Below are positions 22,271 through 33,593 of a stretch of DNA of 64,000 nucleotides, piece by piece. A model generated the notes under the pieces. The model saw only the letters and a program-made list of their open reading frames with translations. It made no database searches and was not told the DNA's origin. The stretch's first letter is position 1. Every line of letters starts with the position of its first letter. The position numbers and the translations under genes are program-made. Source of the DNA: Rhipidocladum racemiflorum (Eukaryota > Streptophyta > Magnoliopsida > Poales > Poaceae). Location of the stretch: contig CM070572.1 of NCBI GenBank assembly GCA_036346355.1, positions 44,801,944-44,865,943 on the forward strand, in the 5' to 3' direction.

Positions 22271-23889
22271 TGAAGGGTTTCGTAGCATGGAAAACAAAAA
22301 TTTTTCCTACGATTGCAACCAAACACCAAGATCATATCTAGGAGATGCAAGTAAACGGTTTCAGAAGGACTCACCCTCGTAGTCGTAAAGCGTGAATAAC
22401 GTTCCCGCATACATACGTGGTTGATGTAGAGGTACACTCCCGACTTCAAAGTCGCGAAGATGGCGCCACAAGCGGCGGCGCCTCGTACTTGGTCACACGT
22501 CACGGATCAGCGATGACCTCAATCCCTCGTTCCAGCGGGCAGCGGAAGTAGTGGATCCTCGAAAACTCCAACAACACTACTGACTTAGTGGTGGTGGTGG
22601 TGAAGAAATAATTTCAGCGCGGCCGGCAAGCCACGGCTCGAAAAGCGGATCGGCGGAGGAGGAGAATGGACCAACCAAAGGGTCATGGATGAACACCAAA
22701 GAGAGGAGCTCCTCCTCCCTTTTATAGGAGGAGGAGGAGGCATGCCAAGGGGTGGGGTGGCCGGCGCATGGGGGCTGCCCTTGCCCTCCCTCTCTTCATG
22801 TGAGTGATCTCTCCACTCACAAATTAACCACTTTGATTTCCATTAAAACCCCACTCAAGAAAATGAAAGGTTTTCTCCCATAAACATTTTATTTCATATT
22901 TAATATTTTTTAATTCTTTTAATTAACAAACATTAACATATACCCCCTTTAACTATTCCGATATCCCGAAACTATTAAGCGATACTCAAAGCGATCCTCT
23001 GTCTTGTCCATATTTTTCTCCTGTTTAGTATCCACTCAAATGCATCGATGAACCTTAAGTGTGTCACCCTACGGTTCGTGAATAAAATGGACATGATTGA
23101 GACTCCTCTCGGATCAATAATCATCGGCGGGATCTGGAGATCCATAATGACTCCCATTCACTCAACGATGAACTAGTGATCGCGTAAACCGAAAGCGACA
23201 TAACCAATTCCTTTTGTCTCACGATATTTTACTTGTCCGGATCCGATCATCGGTATCAACTATACCTAGTTCGATCCCGTTACCGACAAGTACTCTTTAC
23301 TCGTTCCGTGATATAACATTCTTGTGACCTAGTCACATGCTTGCAAGCGATGTCAATGTGATATCACCGAGAGGGCCCAGTATATCTCTCCGTCATCTGG
23401 ATGGACAAATCCCACTCTTGATGCATGAGCCTCAACTAATACTTTCATAGTACCCAAATCCATCTTTATAGTCACCGTGTTACGGAGTGACGTTTGATGT
23501 CATCAAAGTACTCTTCCGGAATTAGTGATTGACATCATCTCATGGTCTAAGGAAAAGAGCTATTTCGAATGTGTTTGATACAGCAACAAACTAAATGACT
23601 TGATCGTATTTGCTATACCAACTTGGGTGTGTGTTCATCACATCATTCTTCTAATGACATGACCCCGTTATTAATAACATCCAATGTTCATGATCAGGAA
23701 ACCTTGATCATCAGTTAATCAACGAGCTAGTTTAAAAAGAGGCTTTACTAGGAACCTTTTTGTTTATTAAACACACATGTATTAACGTTTCTGATTAATA
23801 CAATTTTAGCATGAGAAATAAACATCTATTATAAACATGGAATATGATAATAAACAATTTATTATTGCCTCTCGGGCATATTCCCTTCA
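22271..23889 (-). repeat. 5' LTR of Angela-like element
   Basis: About 1,619 bp with TGAAGG...CCTTCA termini. A minus-strand TATA box (CTATAAAAGGGAGG on -) at 22719-22726 would start element transcription. It is followed by the TSD GTACT. Confidence 0.92.
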
Positions 23890-23894
23890 GTACT

Positions 23895-24243
23895 GGGTTA
23901 GTGTATCATCATTGCATCGGTACTCCCCTTTGACTTGCTGTACAATTAACATCGAATCTCCAAAAGCTTCGACGTCCTTCACTCCGATGCTATCTAACAG
24001 TTGTAGACCCTTTAATAACGCTTCATACTCTGCTTGATTATTTGAACATCGGCTACTTAGCCGATACATGAAGCCATACTCTTCTTTCCTAGGTGAAACT
24101 AATATTACACCGACGCCTTCGCCTTCTTGGCAAACAGACCCATCAAAATACAGCTGCCAAGGAGTTACACTAGTTGTTCCTACTAATGTTCCTACTAATG
24201 TTTCACTCCCTGTGATAAAATCGGCCACAGCTTGTCCTTTCAC
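23895..24243 (-). pseudogene. Tat-1 archaeal-type RNase H, part
   Basis: RNase H degrades the RNA strand during reverse transcription. QLYFDGSVCQEGEGVGVIL carries the first catalytic Asp, NNQAEYEALLKGL the Glu, and AFGDSMLIVQQVKGEY the second Asp. This is the additional RNase H-like fold typical of Tat elements. The domain is cut after ...NDDTLTQY by the Angela insertion. Its remaining end continues at 15479 with YMHQCLQI, consistent with a clean insertion at GTACT. Confidence 0.88.
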
Positions 24244-24560
24244 AGATTTAGCCGATTCATAGGATAACTCAAACTCTGTTAGGGCGTATGCCCATTTACC
24301 AAGCCGACTTGAGGATGGGTGCCGATAATATGTATTTAACTACATCGGTTTTGCATATTATAACGCATTTGGGCCTTGACATATAATGTCTTAACTTGGT
24401 GCAAGCAAAGTATAATGACAAGCATAATTTTTCTACTAAGGGATACCTGGTTTACGCATCTAGAAGGCGTCGGCTTAAGTAATATATTGCTCGTTCCTTC
24501 CTATCGGCTTCTTGTGTTAAAAGCTGCTCCAATCGAATCACCTTCACCGATATATATAGT

Positions 24561-25577
24561 CTAAAAGGTATCACCGTGTTTTGGTGCGGTCAATACTGGT
24601 GGACTTGTCAGATAACCTTTTATGTCGTCGAAAGCCTTTTGCTGATCGGCTTCCCACTTAAACTCTTGGTTATCTTTAATCTTCAGCAGCGGTGTGAAGG
24701 CCCGAATACGTCCTGACAAGTTTGAGATAAAACGTCGCAAGTAATTGATTTTCCCAATCAACACCTGCAACTCCCTTTTACATGCCGGTGGTTTAGTATC
24801 GGCTATGGCTTTCACTTTGGTTGGGTTTACTTCAATCCCTCCTTCATGCACCGTAAACCCAAGAAATTGTCCGGTAAATACTCCGAAAGCACATTTGAGA
24901 GGGTTCATTTTTAACCCATGTAACCTTGTGCTTTCGAACATTTTTCTCAGATCGGCTAAATGTTGCCAGTCTTCTTTGGATTTTACCACTACGTCGTCAA
25001 TGTATATTTCCACAGTATTGCCGATCAAATCATGGAAGATATGGTTCATAGCACGTTGATAAGTAGCACCGGCATTTTTTAAACCGAAGGTCATAACTTT
25101 CCATTCATATAGCCCTAAAGCCCTGGACATCCGAAAGCCGTTTGGGTATATCGGCCGGCCATGAATATCTGATTGTATCCGGCGTTCCGTCCAAAAACTT
25201 ATGATTTTATTCCCAGATGCAGCATCGATAAGCATATCGGCTATGGGCATCGGGTACTCGTCTTTTGGCGTAGCTTTGTTTAAATCTCTAAAATCGACAC
25301 ATACCCTAAGTTTGCCGTTTTTCTTCTTCACAGGGACGATGTTTGAGACCCACTCAGCGTATCGGCAAGGCCGGATAAATTTCGCCTCTAGCAATCGTCC
25401 TACTTCTTCCTTTATAGCGTCATATAACGTGGGGTTAAACCGCCTAGGGTACTGTTTGAACGGCCGATATCCAGGTTTTATAGGTAGCCGATGTTCAACT
25501 AGCTGTCGGCTTAAACCTGGCATTTCATAATACTCCCATGCAAAGCAATCCTTATATTCCTTGAGTATTTCGACCAA
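24561..25577 (-). CDS. rt: Tat-1 reverse transcriptase (338-residue open segment)
   Basis: Longest open pol segment of Tat-1. In order: YKDCFAWEYYEMPGL and HRLPIKPGYRPFKQYPRRFN (RT entry); KKKNGKLRVCVDFRDLNKAT; MTFGLKNAGATYQRAMN; EIYIDDVVVKSKED with the catalytic YIDD box; LKMNPLKCAFGV; and a connection region to about residue 338 (INYLRRFISNLSGRIRAFTP). Residues about 122-160 look scrambled (SFWTERRIQSDIHGRPIYPN replaces the usual SFLDG-Y-QI region), probably by compensating indels. The frame opens and ends by frameshift, so it is part of a broken polyprotein. Confidence 0.88.
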   Translation of the reverse strand: MVEILKEYKDCFAWEYYEMPGLSRQLVEHRLPIKPGYRPFKQYPRRFNPTLYDAIKEEVGRLLEAKFIRPCRYAEWVSNIVPVKKKNGKLRVCVDFRDLNKATPKDEYPMPIADMLIDAASGNKIISFWTERRIQSDIHGRPIYPNGFRMSRALGLYEWKVMTFGLKNAGATYQRAMNHIFHDLIGNTVEIYIDDVVVKSKEDWQHLADLRKMFESTRLHGLKMNPLKCAFGVFTGQFLGFTVHEGGIEVNPTKVKAIADTKPPACKRELQVLIGKINYLRRFISNLSGRIRAFTPLLKIKDNQEFKWEADQQKAFDDIKGYLTSPPVLTAPKHGDTF

Positions 25578-25584
25578 CTTTGCT

Positions 25585-26564
25585 TTATAAGCTGGGTTCT
25601 AATTTAGCACTTACAAACGTTGGTCTTTTGCTATCCCCTTCCCCAATATCGATCTCTTCAAGCAAATCGTCAGAAGTAAATCCTAACCCCTTTCTTTCTT
25701 CTTCAAAATCTTCAACAGCTTCTTCGTATTCCTCCTGCCGATAGCTCCTTGCTTTTTCCTGCAGTTTTGCTATTGTCTTGAGCTCCATCTTCTTATCACT
25801 TAAATCTGTCCGATCAAGCGTATTGGGTTTAACGCTGATCGGCTTGAATCTGATTTCTCAACACGAGATAAAATCGCAATTGTCTAAGGCTTTTCTGATA
25901 TGCATTCAGCCTCTTCGTGTGGCCAATTGGTGTCGAGGGCTAGCCATGGCGATATGAGCCGATGTGTCGGTGATACGACTTCTCTTGTATCATCGTTCCA
26001 CTTGCACGACTTACGGTGCATATTTGATGGTATACAACAGTTAGCATGGATCGATCCGCCAAGGAGTACAGCTGTAATTGCCTTTAGCTTCAATCACAAA
26101 AACGCGATCGGCAAAGTTTTATTACCGGCCGTCGATTACGACACCATTCGCCTTTAGCCTCGGTTGGGTCTCCGGTGAAGTCATTTAGCACCATGTTGGT
26201 CTTGATTAAGTCTTCGTCGGCTTTTCCCAACTTTCTCGAAAATGCTTAACGGCATCAGTTGACCGTTGCCCGCCATCGACCAACATACGGGATATTGGTG
26301 GCCATTAATGTATCCTTTCGGATACAATGGTTTCAAATGCCGATGCATGTCCTGTGGTTTTTCAAACACACGTCTGGTGCTCAGAGGCACAAGCGAAGGC
26401 GAACACTTCTTCAGCCGATTCTTGATTCTGAACTCGGCGAGTAAAGTGAATACCATGTTTATATCCATTGGTGGCGTATCATCTCGGATCATTGGAGAAC
26501 CGGATTGAACCGATTGATCTGAATCACTATCGATCTGTTCCTTCTTTCTCCACTCCTTTTTCAA
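25585..26564 (-). pseudogene. Tat-1 aspartic protease region and linker to RT
   Basis: 26181-26564 contains DINMVFTLLAEFR, KPLYPKGYINGH and NGQLMPLSIFEKVGKS. The last flanks the site where a retropepsin DGG/DTG motif is expected, but here a frameshift or substitution has replaced the active-site triplet. 25585-25788 holds an acidic Glu-rich linker (QEEYEEAVEDFEEERKGLG) and the start of RT (KRPTFVSAKLEP). No continuous protease frame remains. Confidence 0.7.
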
Positions 26565-27863
26565 AATCGGTACCGGTCTTAATTTATTAAGCGTCCGATC
26601 CCTCTCACTCTCCTTTGGCTTCCCTTTCTTCTTGTGTTTTTAATCGCTGAAGCCTTCTGCGTTGCGACTTCTTTGAGACCGAAGGGCACCATCTAGGCTT
26701 GGGTTCTATCGGCTTTCTTATCTTTCGGCTAAATTGCCTATTTTATTTGTCAGTTCCATTCTTCTTGCGTTAGCCGATAACTCGACTTTGGGAGGATTCG
26801 CCTTGTTCGATGTTGACAACCTTTCATAGATCGGCCTTCGCTCCTTATACGGGCGATCGTGTATCGGACTGGACAACCTGTCTTTTACAGAGTGGTTTGG
26901 CCGACATGTAGACGAGTGTTGCATAGGACAAGATACAAGTGTTTGTAAGTGCATCCCTCTTTCCAGCAAAGCGCCAAAAGGACATTGCCGTTGTTTCTCT
27001 TCCTCTGTAATCGGCCGCTGTGGCACATCTGGCCGCCAACGTTCGTCCCTCCTTTGTCCTGATCGATGAACACCCTGGTGGTGTTGAGGGTTATACCTTA
27101 GACTTATCCTTTCATATTTCCCAGGAGTTGTGAGAAAGTCGGCTTTGGTTTGAAATCGGCTCTTCTTGGAGCCTTCTCATTTCGATACCATTTACCGAGC
27201 CTCTAAGTCCCCTCTTGGTTTCACCGTTCTTGAGTTTTGTCCATTTTTATCGGCTTCTATTTGTATAGAACCGGCGGTGATCTACCTTTGTCTCGTCTCG
27301 TGATACAATTCCCTTAGTCGGCTTATCCTCTTCCATGAGCCTCTTTTTTCCGTGAACATTGAACCATGTTGACCTGAAAAGGGCCCATATCTATCTGCAT
27401 AGCCGACTCTTACGCAAACTTTAACTTTTGCCATCGGCGATGGCGATTGGATCTGTTGTCGAAAAATATTGCAATCGTTAGTGTTATGAGAGAACGAATG
27501 ATGCCATTTGCAATACCTTCGTTTTTAATTTCTTCGGCCGATGGTATGATATGCCCTTCAGTAACCTTATGAGTTTTTCTTGTAGTAATAAATCAAATAT
27601 TTTGTCACATTTTGAAACATAATATGAATACTTGACTTAGCTTTATTCTTTGTCGGCCTAAGCGAGAGAAGCGAGGCAGTGGTTTTGGAACCTTTGGCCC
27701 ACTCGGCTATGTTTATACGCCGTCGTCGGAAGGTGTCGCCCGATAAGTAATCTACCATGTTTACTTTGGCCTTTTCATTGCCGTTTGTCCTAAACCTATC
27801 TTTAAACCCTTTGCTCTCTGCATATCGGCTTTCATGTGTCGATCTGCGATGGAAGTAGGTGGC

Positions 27864-29304
27864 CTAAGTCGGGAACTCCTGGCACGACAACTTCTCTTTT
27901 AATGGAGGGATTAACCCTTGGAATGCTAGGTCGGCCAATTGATCGTCGGGCAATGTTACATCAGTAGCACCTATTCCGTGCGCCCGAAATCTCTTGATAT
28001 AATCAGAGACCGATTCGCCAGTATACATCCGGACTGAACTAAGATCGAAATCACGAGCTCCATAGTTCCCGAAAGAAGTACTCATGGAATCGGCTTTCTA
28101 AATCATTCCATATATGAACTGAATTAGGTGGTAGATTCGTGAACCAAGTGAATGCGATTGCCGGATAACGACAAAACAACCTAATTTTTAACCCATCGGA
28201 TGTGCCGCCTCCCCACAGAGCCATGAACCGTCCGATATGCTCAATCGTGGTAATAGAATCATCCCACGAGAATTTAGCAAAGTCTGGTATCCTAAAGTTG
28301 TGGGAGTACGGCATTCGGTCTATGTAATCGAAGTGCGGCTTCCTGTGGCCGATCACTCTCCCTACGGGTTGTAGACCGAAGCTGTTCTCTTAAAACATTG
28401 GCAATTTGTTACTGCCCAATTAACATTGTCGGCTTGTGGTGCGGTAGGACATGGCCAATTCTCATTGTTTGCGCCACCTTTGAGTGCACACTCGGGTCTT
28501 TGTCCAACTCGCACCTCGGGAGGTCTTGGTGCTGCGTCATAATTGTGATTAAAACCTAATGCATCGGGTATGGGCGCGAAAGGTTCGATGTATGGCACCA
28601 CCCTATATGGTGCTTGTTTCATGGTTGTGGCCCCTCGTATTTGTGGAACTGTCCATTTTCAATCTACCGATAAGCCGATAACCCGATGTTGGAGGCGCTT
28701 GATTGATTTGATGCGCCTATCTTGGCTCCATCCGTGTGCCCATGGTAGTGTGTGAACCCATCTTTACGCATGCTTGGTTTCAAAAGCAGTAGGTTGAGCG
28801 GCATCATGATAGGTGCTTGAGCCGACATGTTTCTTGTGTTGTTGGGTGCTATGGAATATCTGAGTGCGTAGGGATGGTTTGTGGTGGAGTCTAGCGAGGC
28901 TTCCAGGCCAGCGGCTAATTCTTGCGCCAATTGTTTTCACACTATTTTCTATCATCGGCTTTAAAGTAGATACTAGAGCCGATGATTGGTTAATCAATGC
29001 GTGATGGACAGTTGCTCGATCATACTTGATAAATCAGCTTGGCGGAGTGCGTATCGGCTTACCGACTCGGATGTTGACTCTCCGATAGGATTGATGCTTG
29101 GAGTGCAATCTTACGAGTAGCATACGCAGCGTGTTTTCTGGAAGCATCGTGTAGCATCATTTCCTCCGTGAGCTGCCTTCGATCTTCGATTTCTTTCCGT
29201 TGCTCGAGGGTTAAATCGGCCATCCGAGCGCGATTATGGCATCGGTGTTGATGTCGGCGGTATTTGCGGGCTTGTCGGTTGGCGACATTCTTTTGGAGTC
29301 CCAC
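27864..29304 (-). pseudogene. gag: Tat-1 Gag region
   Basis: Broken gag beginning just inside the 5' LTR. 29059-29304 encodes a basic start (MADLTLEQRKEIEDRRQL). 28362-28622 is Pro-rich. 28051-28356 and 27864-28085 form a Retrotrans_gag domain: HNFRIPDFAKFSWDDSITTI, HIGRFMALWG, AIAFTWFTNLPPNSVHIWND, YTGESVSDYIKRFRAHG, DQLADLAFQGL. At least three frame changes separate these pieces. The 26.6-27.8 kb stretch between gag and protease has gag-pol sequence too decayed to assign. Confidence 0.8.
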
Positions 29305-29318
29305 GGCGTGCCAAAATA

Positions 29319-29937
29319 TGTTCGCGCCAAAAGCGTGAAGGGGGTTTTAGGCCTCGAACACACAAGACAAACACCGGTTTGCGAGCGTGCGGTCGATTTG
29401 ACCTGAAATCGACAAGGTAGAATTTGTAATTTGATCGGCCGATAAACAAAGATCTATCGGCTTTTCGCTAGTCGGCAAGAACCGATTAGGAGATAACTAG
29501 ATCAACTGATTCTGATTGATCCGGATACAAGGTAAAAATCGGCCGGGAAGGCGATGCGCAACAAAACGAAGCAAATCAAACCTGGGGTGAAATCGGCTAA
29601 AATCAACAATCGGCGATGCGCAACTATGTTGATTCCGTCGACTTGCAGAGAGATCTATGAGGCTAAAACAATGTAAAAGAAAAGCTTGTAAAAGTAGATG
29701 TGTGTTGTTGGATTTGATTGTCTCCCCTTTGCTTTGAGTCTACCCCCTTTTATAACACGCCTGGCCGATCCGAGTCGCACATGGATACGGTGTATTTACC
29801 CGTATCGGTCTCTTATCCAATTTCCTTTCCTTTTTAGAAACGGATTCCTTTTCCAAGCCGTTTACCGATTCCTTTCTGTACGAATACTTTTCTATCTTTA
29901 GACCGATTTTAATTCATGCCGAATTTTGGTGCAAACA
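29319..29937 (-). repeat. 5' LTR of Tat-1
   Basis: 619 bp, partner of 10107-10732, followed by TSD GGCCT. A TATA box on - (GTTATAAAAGGGGG) at 29746-29755 would start pol-sense transcription. Confidence 0.92.
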
Positions 29938-30130
29938 GGCCTTTTTCGAAAACAAAAAAAAAATGGTGGGACGACCTCTACATGATTTCAAAATTTTTAG
30001 GGGAATTTTTTGCAAAAAAAGTGATGCGAAGGCCCTATCATTACGCGTCCTTTGCCGCATAAGAGATACGTAAATGGTGGAAAGGCCCTGTCGTCGCGGG
30101 ATTTCTTTGTCGCATAAGAGATAAGTATAA
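29938..30130. repeat. About 130-bp tandem repeat, units 2 and 2.5
   Basis: Continues the repeat begun at 9969-10106 (GGCC(C)T...GTCGCATAAGAGATA(A/C)G). One near-full unit ends near 30073 and a partial unit ends near 30130. Confidence 0.55.
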
Positions 30131-31009
30131 GACTTTTACTCCACCAGCACCCAAACAGTCATTTTAGGCCATAACGCCATAACAAGGACACGATGGACAC
30201 GATGGGCTGCAGCTTTACCGGTGACCCATAAGGCAATTACCGACGACTTTCCGGTGAAGTCTTGATATGAATTATTGCAGATCTCTTACTTCCATAGGAG
30301 AGCTGGAATCACCATTCGGCTCTCACACACCACAACATCATTCGAGGGAGCTATCATCAACACAGTAGTACTAGTACACACCACAACAAACCTATCAAAC
30401 TCAAACCGAACATGAATTTTACATAAAAAAAAAGTGTACATTTTTGACGAGAACTAAGAAAAATTCCCTGCGTTTCTGATTACCCCATTATTATCAACAC
30501 AGTAGTACTAGTACTGTATTCTGTGGAGCAATGCCATGTGCATTGATGATACAGCTACGAGTCCTATCACCAGTGTCACAACTCACAAGTAGCTTCGGGC
30601 TGAGACAACAGTGAAATCTATATCATTTATAAATATGATTAAATACAATTTATATAATAAAGTATTTATAGTTATTTATAATAAATTTTCATATAAATAA
30701 TAAATTATCTATATAATAATATATATGATATAAAATCACCTACAATCGTGTGTTAAATAATATACACATGGTTCTCTCTCGTCGTTCTTTCTGCGGGCCT
30801 GCGGTGCCCACCATCTCTTTGGCTATCTTGGTTATCTCAAATGATGCTGCGGTGGTGTGTGACAACTGAATGGTTTTCAGCTCGAGTAAATTTCATAAAA
30901 TTATAAATTTTTGGTATAAACTGTTATAAAATCATTTATTTTAATTTTTATTGTACAAAATTACATATTTTAGATGAATTTATTTCGCAAAATACAGATT
31001 TGTTTTGTA
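30131..31009. other. Intergenic, AT-rich
   Basis: No gene is recognised. A 24-bp phrase around CAACACAGTAGTACTAGTAC occurs twice (about 30357 and 30496). 30620-30730 is almost pure A/T. Confidence 0.4.
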
Positions 31010-31250
31010 CAAATTATCATAAAACTACAGTTATTAGCTTCTATTTTACAAAACTACATATTTTTGAAAAACTTTTATCACAAAACTGCAGATTTTAGAA
31101 TTAACAGTTTCTTATATCCGCCATGTGAATCCACACTGTCAGGTCTGTTATAAGAAACAACCAATTCTAAAATATGAAGTTTTATGAAACAAGTTTTTCT
31201 AGAACCTGTAGTTTTATGAAATAAAAAGCTAAAATATCTACAAAAAACCT
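31010..31250. repeat. Imperfect long inverted repeat (foldback element)
   Basis: The left arm at about 31010-31115 (ACAAAACTACAT...AGATTTTAGAATTAACAG) and the right arm at about 31145-31250 are inverted copies, by eye near 75% alike. The loop lies around 31130 (CCATGTGAATCCACACTGTC). It is probably a MITE, and the outer limits are unclear because similar AT-rich phrases extend to about 30890 and 31340. Confidence 0.55.
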
Positions 31251-32125
31251 GTCATTTTGTGAAAAAAGCTCTTCTAAAGTTTATAGTTTTATGAAATAGA
31301 AACTAAAATCAGTATTTTTTATAATTTTTTTGAAAAGTGTTAATTTTTTTGTATGGTTTAATCACAAATTTGCCTAACCAAATCTTATCAAAAATTATCA
31401 TACCAAAATTTGGTCATCAAATTTGTTGTTGATGTTTTGATAAAAATTAGGGGAAAAAATGAACTAAAGTGTCAATGGAGAAGAGAATCTTACTAAAATT
31501 TAATTACAAATCAAATACTTACTATTAAGACAACTAATATTTAGTAAAATAAATATTGATATCCATTGAAAGTAAATCAGTAAATCAAACATTCCTCTTC
31601 TAGGTTCTAGCTCTCTTACGGAGTATGAGACCGCAATAATTCATATCAAGATTCAAGACTTCACTGGCACGTTGTCAGTAGTCGCGTCAGCCACCAGTAA
31701 AGATACGGCTCGTGGCTAAACATGACTACTTGAGTGCTATTGTACTATACTAATAAATTTTATTGATAAATACGTGTCATTCAATAATTATACGGTAATT
31801 TTTTTATCATTTTTTCTTTAAACAAATTGAGAAAACGGATGACTCGTAGGTGTTTATGTATTTTTTTTTTCACTCGATCGTGTCATAAAAGCTGACATAA
31901 ATACGTCCATTTTCGTAGTCATACACTCTGGCAAGCAAACGAGCAAATGCAGTCTCGACAGGAGCATCTTATATTTAACTGTGCTACGAGGTAGCGAATG
32001 TAGATGATTAATTTATGTATTGTACACATGATGCTACAAACAGCTATAAAACGCCATTCGTCTCTTGTGTACTACTCATACCACGACACCACCTAGCATT
32101 TGAGAGAGCGAGCTCAAGCCTCAAG
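31251..32125. other. 5' flank of NLR gene
   Basis: AT-rich to about 31600, then mixed sequence. A TTATATTTAACT at about 31968-31979 lies 150 bp before the NLR ATG and is a possible TATA element. A run of T at 31860 and CATAAAAGCTG near 31885 are alternatives. I cannot decide the start site. Confidence 0.3.
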
Positions 32126-32928
32126 ATGGCAGAAGTGATGGTGAGCGCTTCCACTGGAGTGATGAACTCGGTCATCGACAAGCTAACAACTTTGCTCGGT
32201 GACGAGTACAAGCGTGTCAAGAGAGTCAAGGATGGGATTCGCTTCTTGAGAGATGAGCTGAGCAGCATGAATGCTGCGCTTCAGAGGCTGGCCGAGATGG
32301 AGGACAAGATCGATGTACAAACAAAGGAGTGGAGGAACAAGGTACGGGAGCTTTCCTATGATATCGAGGACTGCATCGATTCTTTCATGCATCGTCACAG
32401 CTCTGGAGATGCCGAGGCTAATCTTGTGCAAAAGGTTAAACGCATGGTCGAGAAGTTCTGGGAGGATCGACAGATTGCACAAGAGATCCAAGAACTCAAG
32501 GCCCGTGTTGTTGAAGAGGATGAGAGGCGCCGTCGGTACAATATTGAACAGTGCACCTCTACACCTCAATCTGTGCCTTTGGACCCTCGACTACCTACGC
32601 TCTATGAGGATGCCAAAAACCTTGTGGGCATTGATGAGCCTCGAGAGGAGATCATTGGCTGGATAAAGGATGAAGAGAAGCAACTGAAGGTGGTCTCCAT
32701 CTTTGGAACCGGAGGGCTGGGCAAGACTACTCTGGCTATGGAGGTGTACCACAAGATTGAAGAATCATTTAATTGTCGGGCTTTGGTCTCTGTATCCGGA
32801 ACTCCTGATATCAAGAGGCTTCTTAGAGGTATACTCTTTCAAATCAACAAGAGCGAGTATGAAAAGTCAGAAAAGTGGGAGATAGAGCAACTGATACTCA
32901 CACTGAAGGAGAACTTAAAAGACAAGAG
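32126..32928 (+). CDS. CNL exon 1: coiled coil and first half of NB-ARC
   Basis: The ATG at 32126 (context CAAGATGG) starts MAEVMVSASTGVMNSVIDKL. Upstream in-frame TTG-started sequence is not needed. The coiled coil covers about residues 1-150 (RDELSSMNAALQRLAEME; VRELSYDIEDCIDSFMH). The NB-ARC begins at about residue 195 (LVGIDEPREEIIGWI), with the P-loop at residues 193-201 of the exon product and RNBS-A after it. The exon ends LILTLKENLKDKR with a GTAATC donor at 32929, phase 2. Confidence 0.9.
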
Positions 32929-33593
32929 GTAATCTTGATTTCTTGTTCAAATACACCAATTAATTGCAAGAATATGGATTCATAGAACCTTAAATCTTGT
33001 GATTTCACCCAATAGCCAATGCATAGAACCCCGATAAAGTGGTTCCAAAGAGTTCTATTATGATGTTCCTCTAACCTCTTTAAGGGTAAGAGTGTCTCGA
33101 TTTTTGGAGGTTACTTTTGGCCCATGCAAATGTTAGTAAATATGGCAAATTACTAACAGGGGAGAGAGATATAGCAGGTAATATTGATATCAACCGCGTC
33201 CGACCATTCCAAAACTCTAGATGTACTTCTCAATTTACTCTACCCATATATAAAACTCTCTCTCTCTATATATATATGGACTAATAAGTAACAAAAATGA
33301 GAGGGGGGGGGGGGGGGAATCTGGAAATGATAAATCAAAAGAAAAAGAAAAACACAAATACTACTATTCACATAAAACTTAGTCTTTTTTTTTTTAATAA
33401 ATTTTGAATTTCAAATTGAAATCGTAAAGGGTACTAGAACACTCTATACAGTACATCATCAAATTTGTTTTATAATTTTCATGTTGATTTGGAGCCCAAA
33501 TCGGAATACTATTGCGCGAGTACACTGCCTCTGTTGCGTTTTAAGTAATATTAGCATTTTTAATGTTAACGAGCTAGTACAAATCATAAGTTA

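Larger units (their letters stand above)
15480..23889 (-). mobile_element. Angela/BARE-like Copia retrotransposon nested in Tat-1
   Basis: 8.4-kb element in the RNase H/integrase interval of Tat-1, with perfect TSD GTACT (15475-15479, 23890-23894). The LTRs are 15480-17107 and 22271-23889. The PBS at the right LTR and the purine tract AAGTGGGAGA (on -) at the left LTR give minus orientation. The LTR start on - (GGGAATATGCCCGAGAGGCAA) closely resembles my recollection of the start of Angela/BARE/RIRE1 LTRs. gag and pol are recognisable but frame-broken. It contains very few ATCGGC hexamers, unlike the surrounding Tat-1. Confidence 0.93.
10107..29937 (-). mobile_element. Tat-lineage Gypsy retrotransposon (Tat-1), nested host element
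   Basis: The LTRs at 10107-10732 and 29319-29937 (TGTTCGCGCC...GGTGCAAACA) share the perfect TSD GGCCT (10102-10106, 29938-29942). The minus orientation is shown by a purine tract (AAAAATGGGGGGCATA on -) at the left LTR and a PBS-like TGGCACGCCGTGGGAC next to the right LTR. Order on -: gag, protease, RT, RNase H, integrase. A second gene on + lies between integrase and the 3' LTR, a trait of Tat elements. Without the Angela insertion it is about 11.4 kb. Coding regions carry many frameshifts, so it is inactive. The hexamer ATCGGC/GCCGAT is strongly enriched. Confidence 0.92.
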
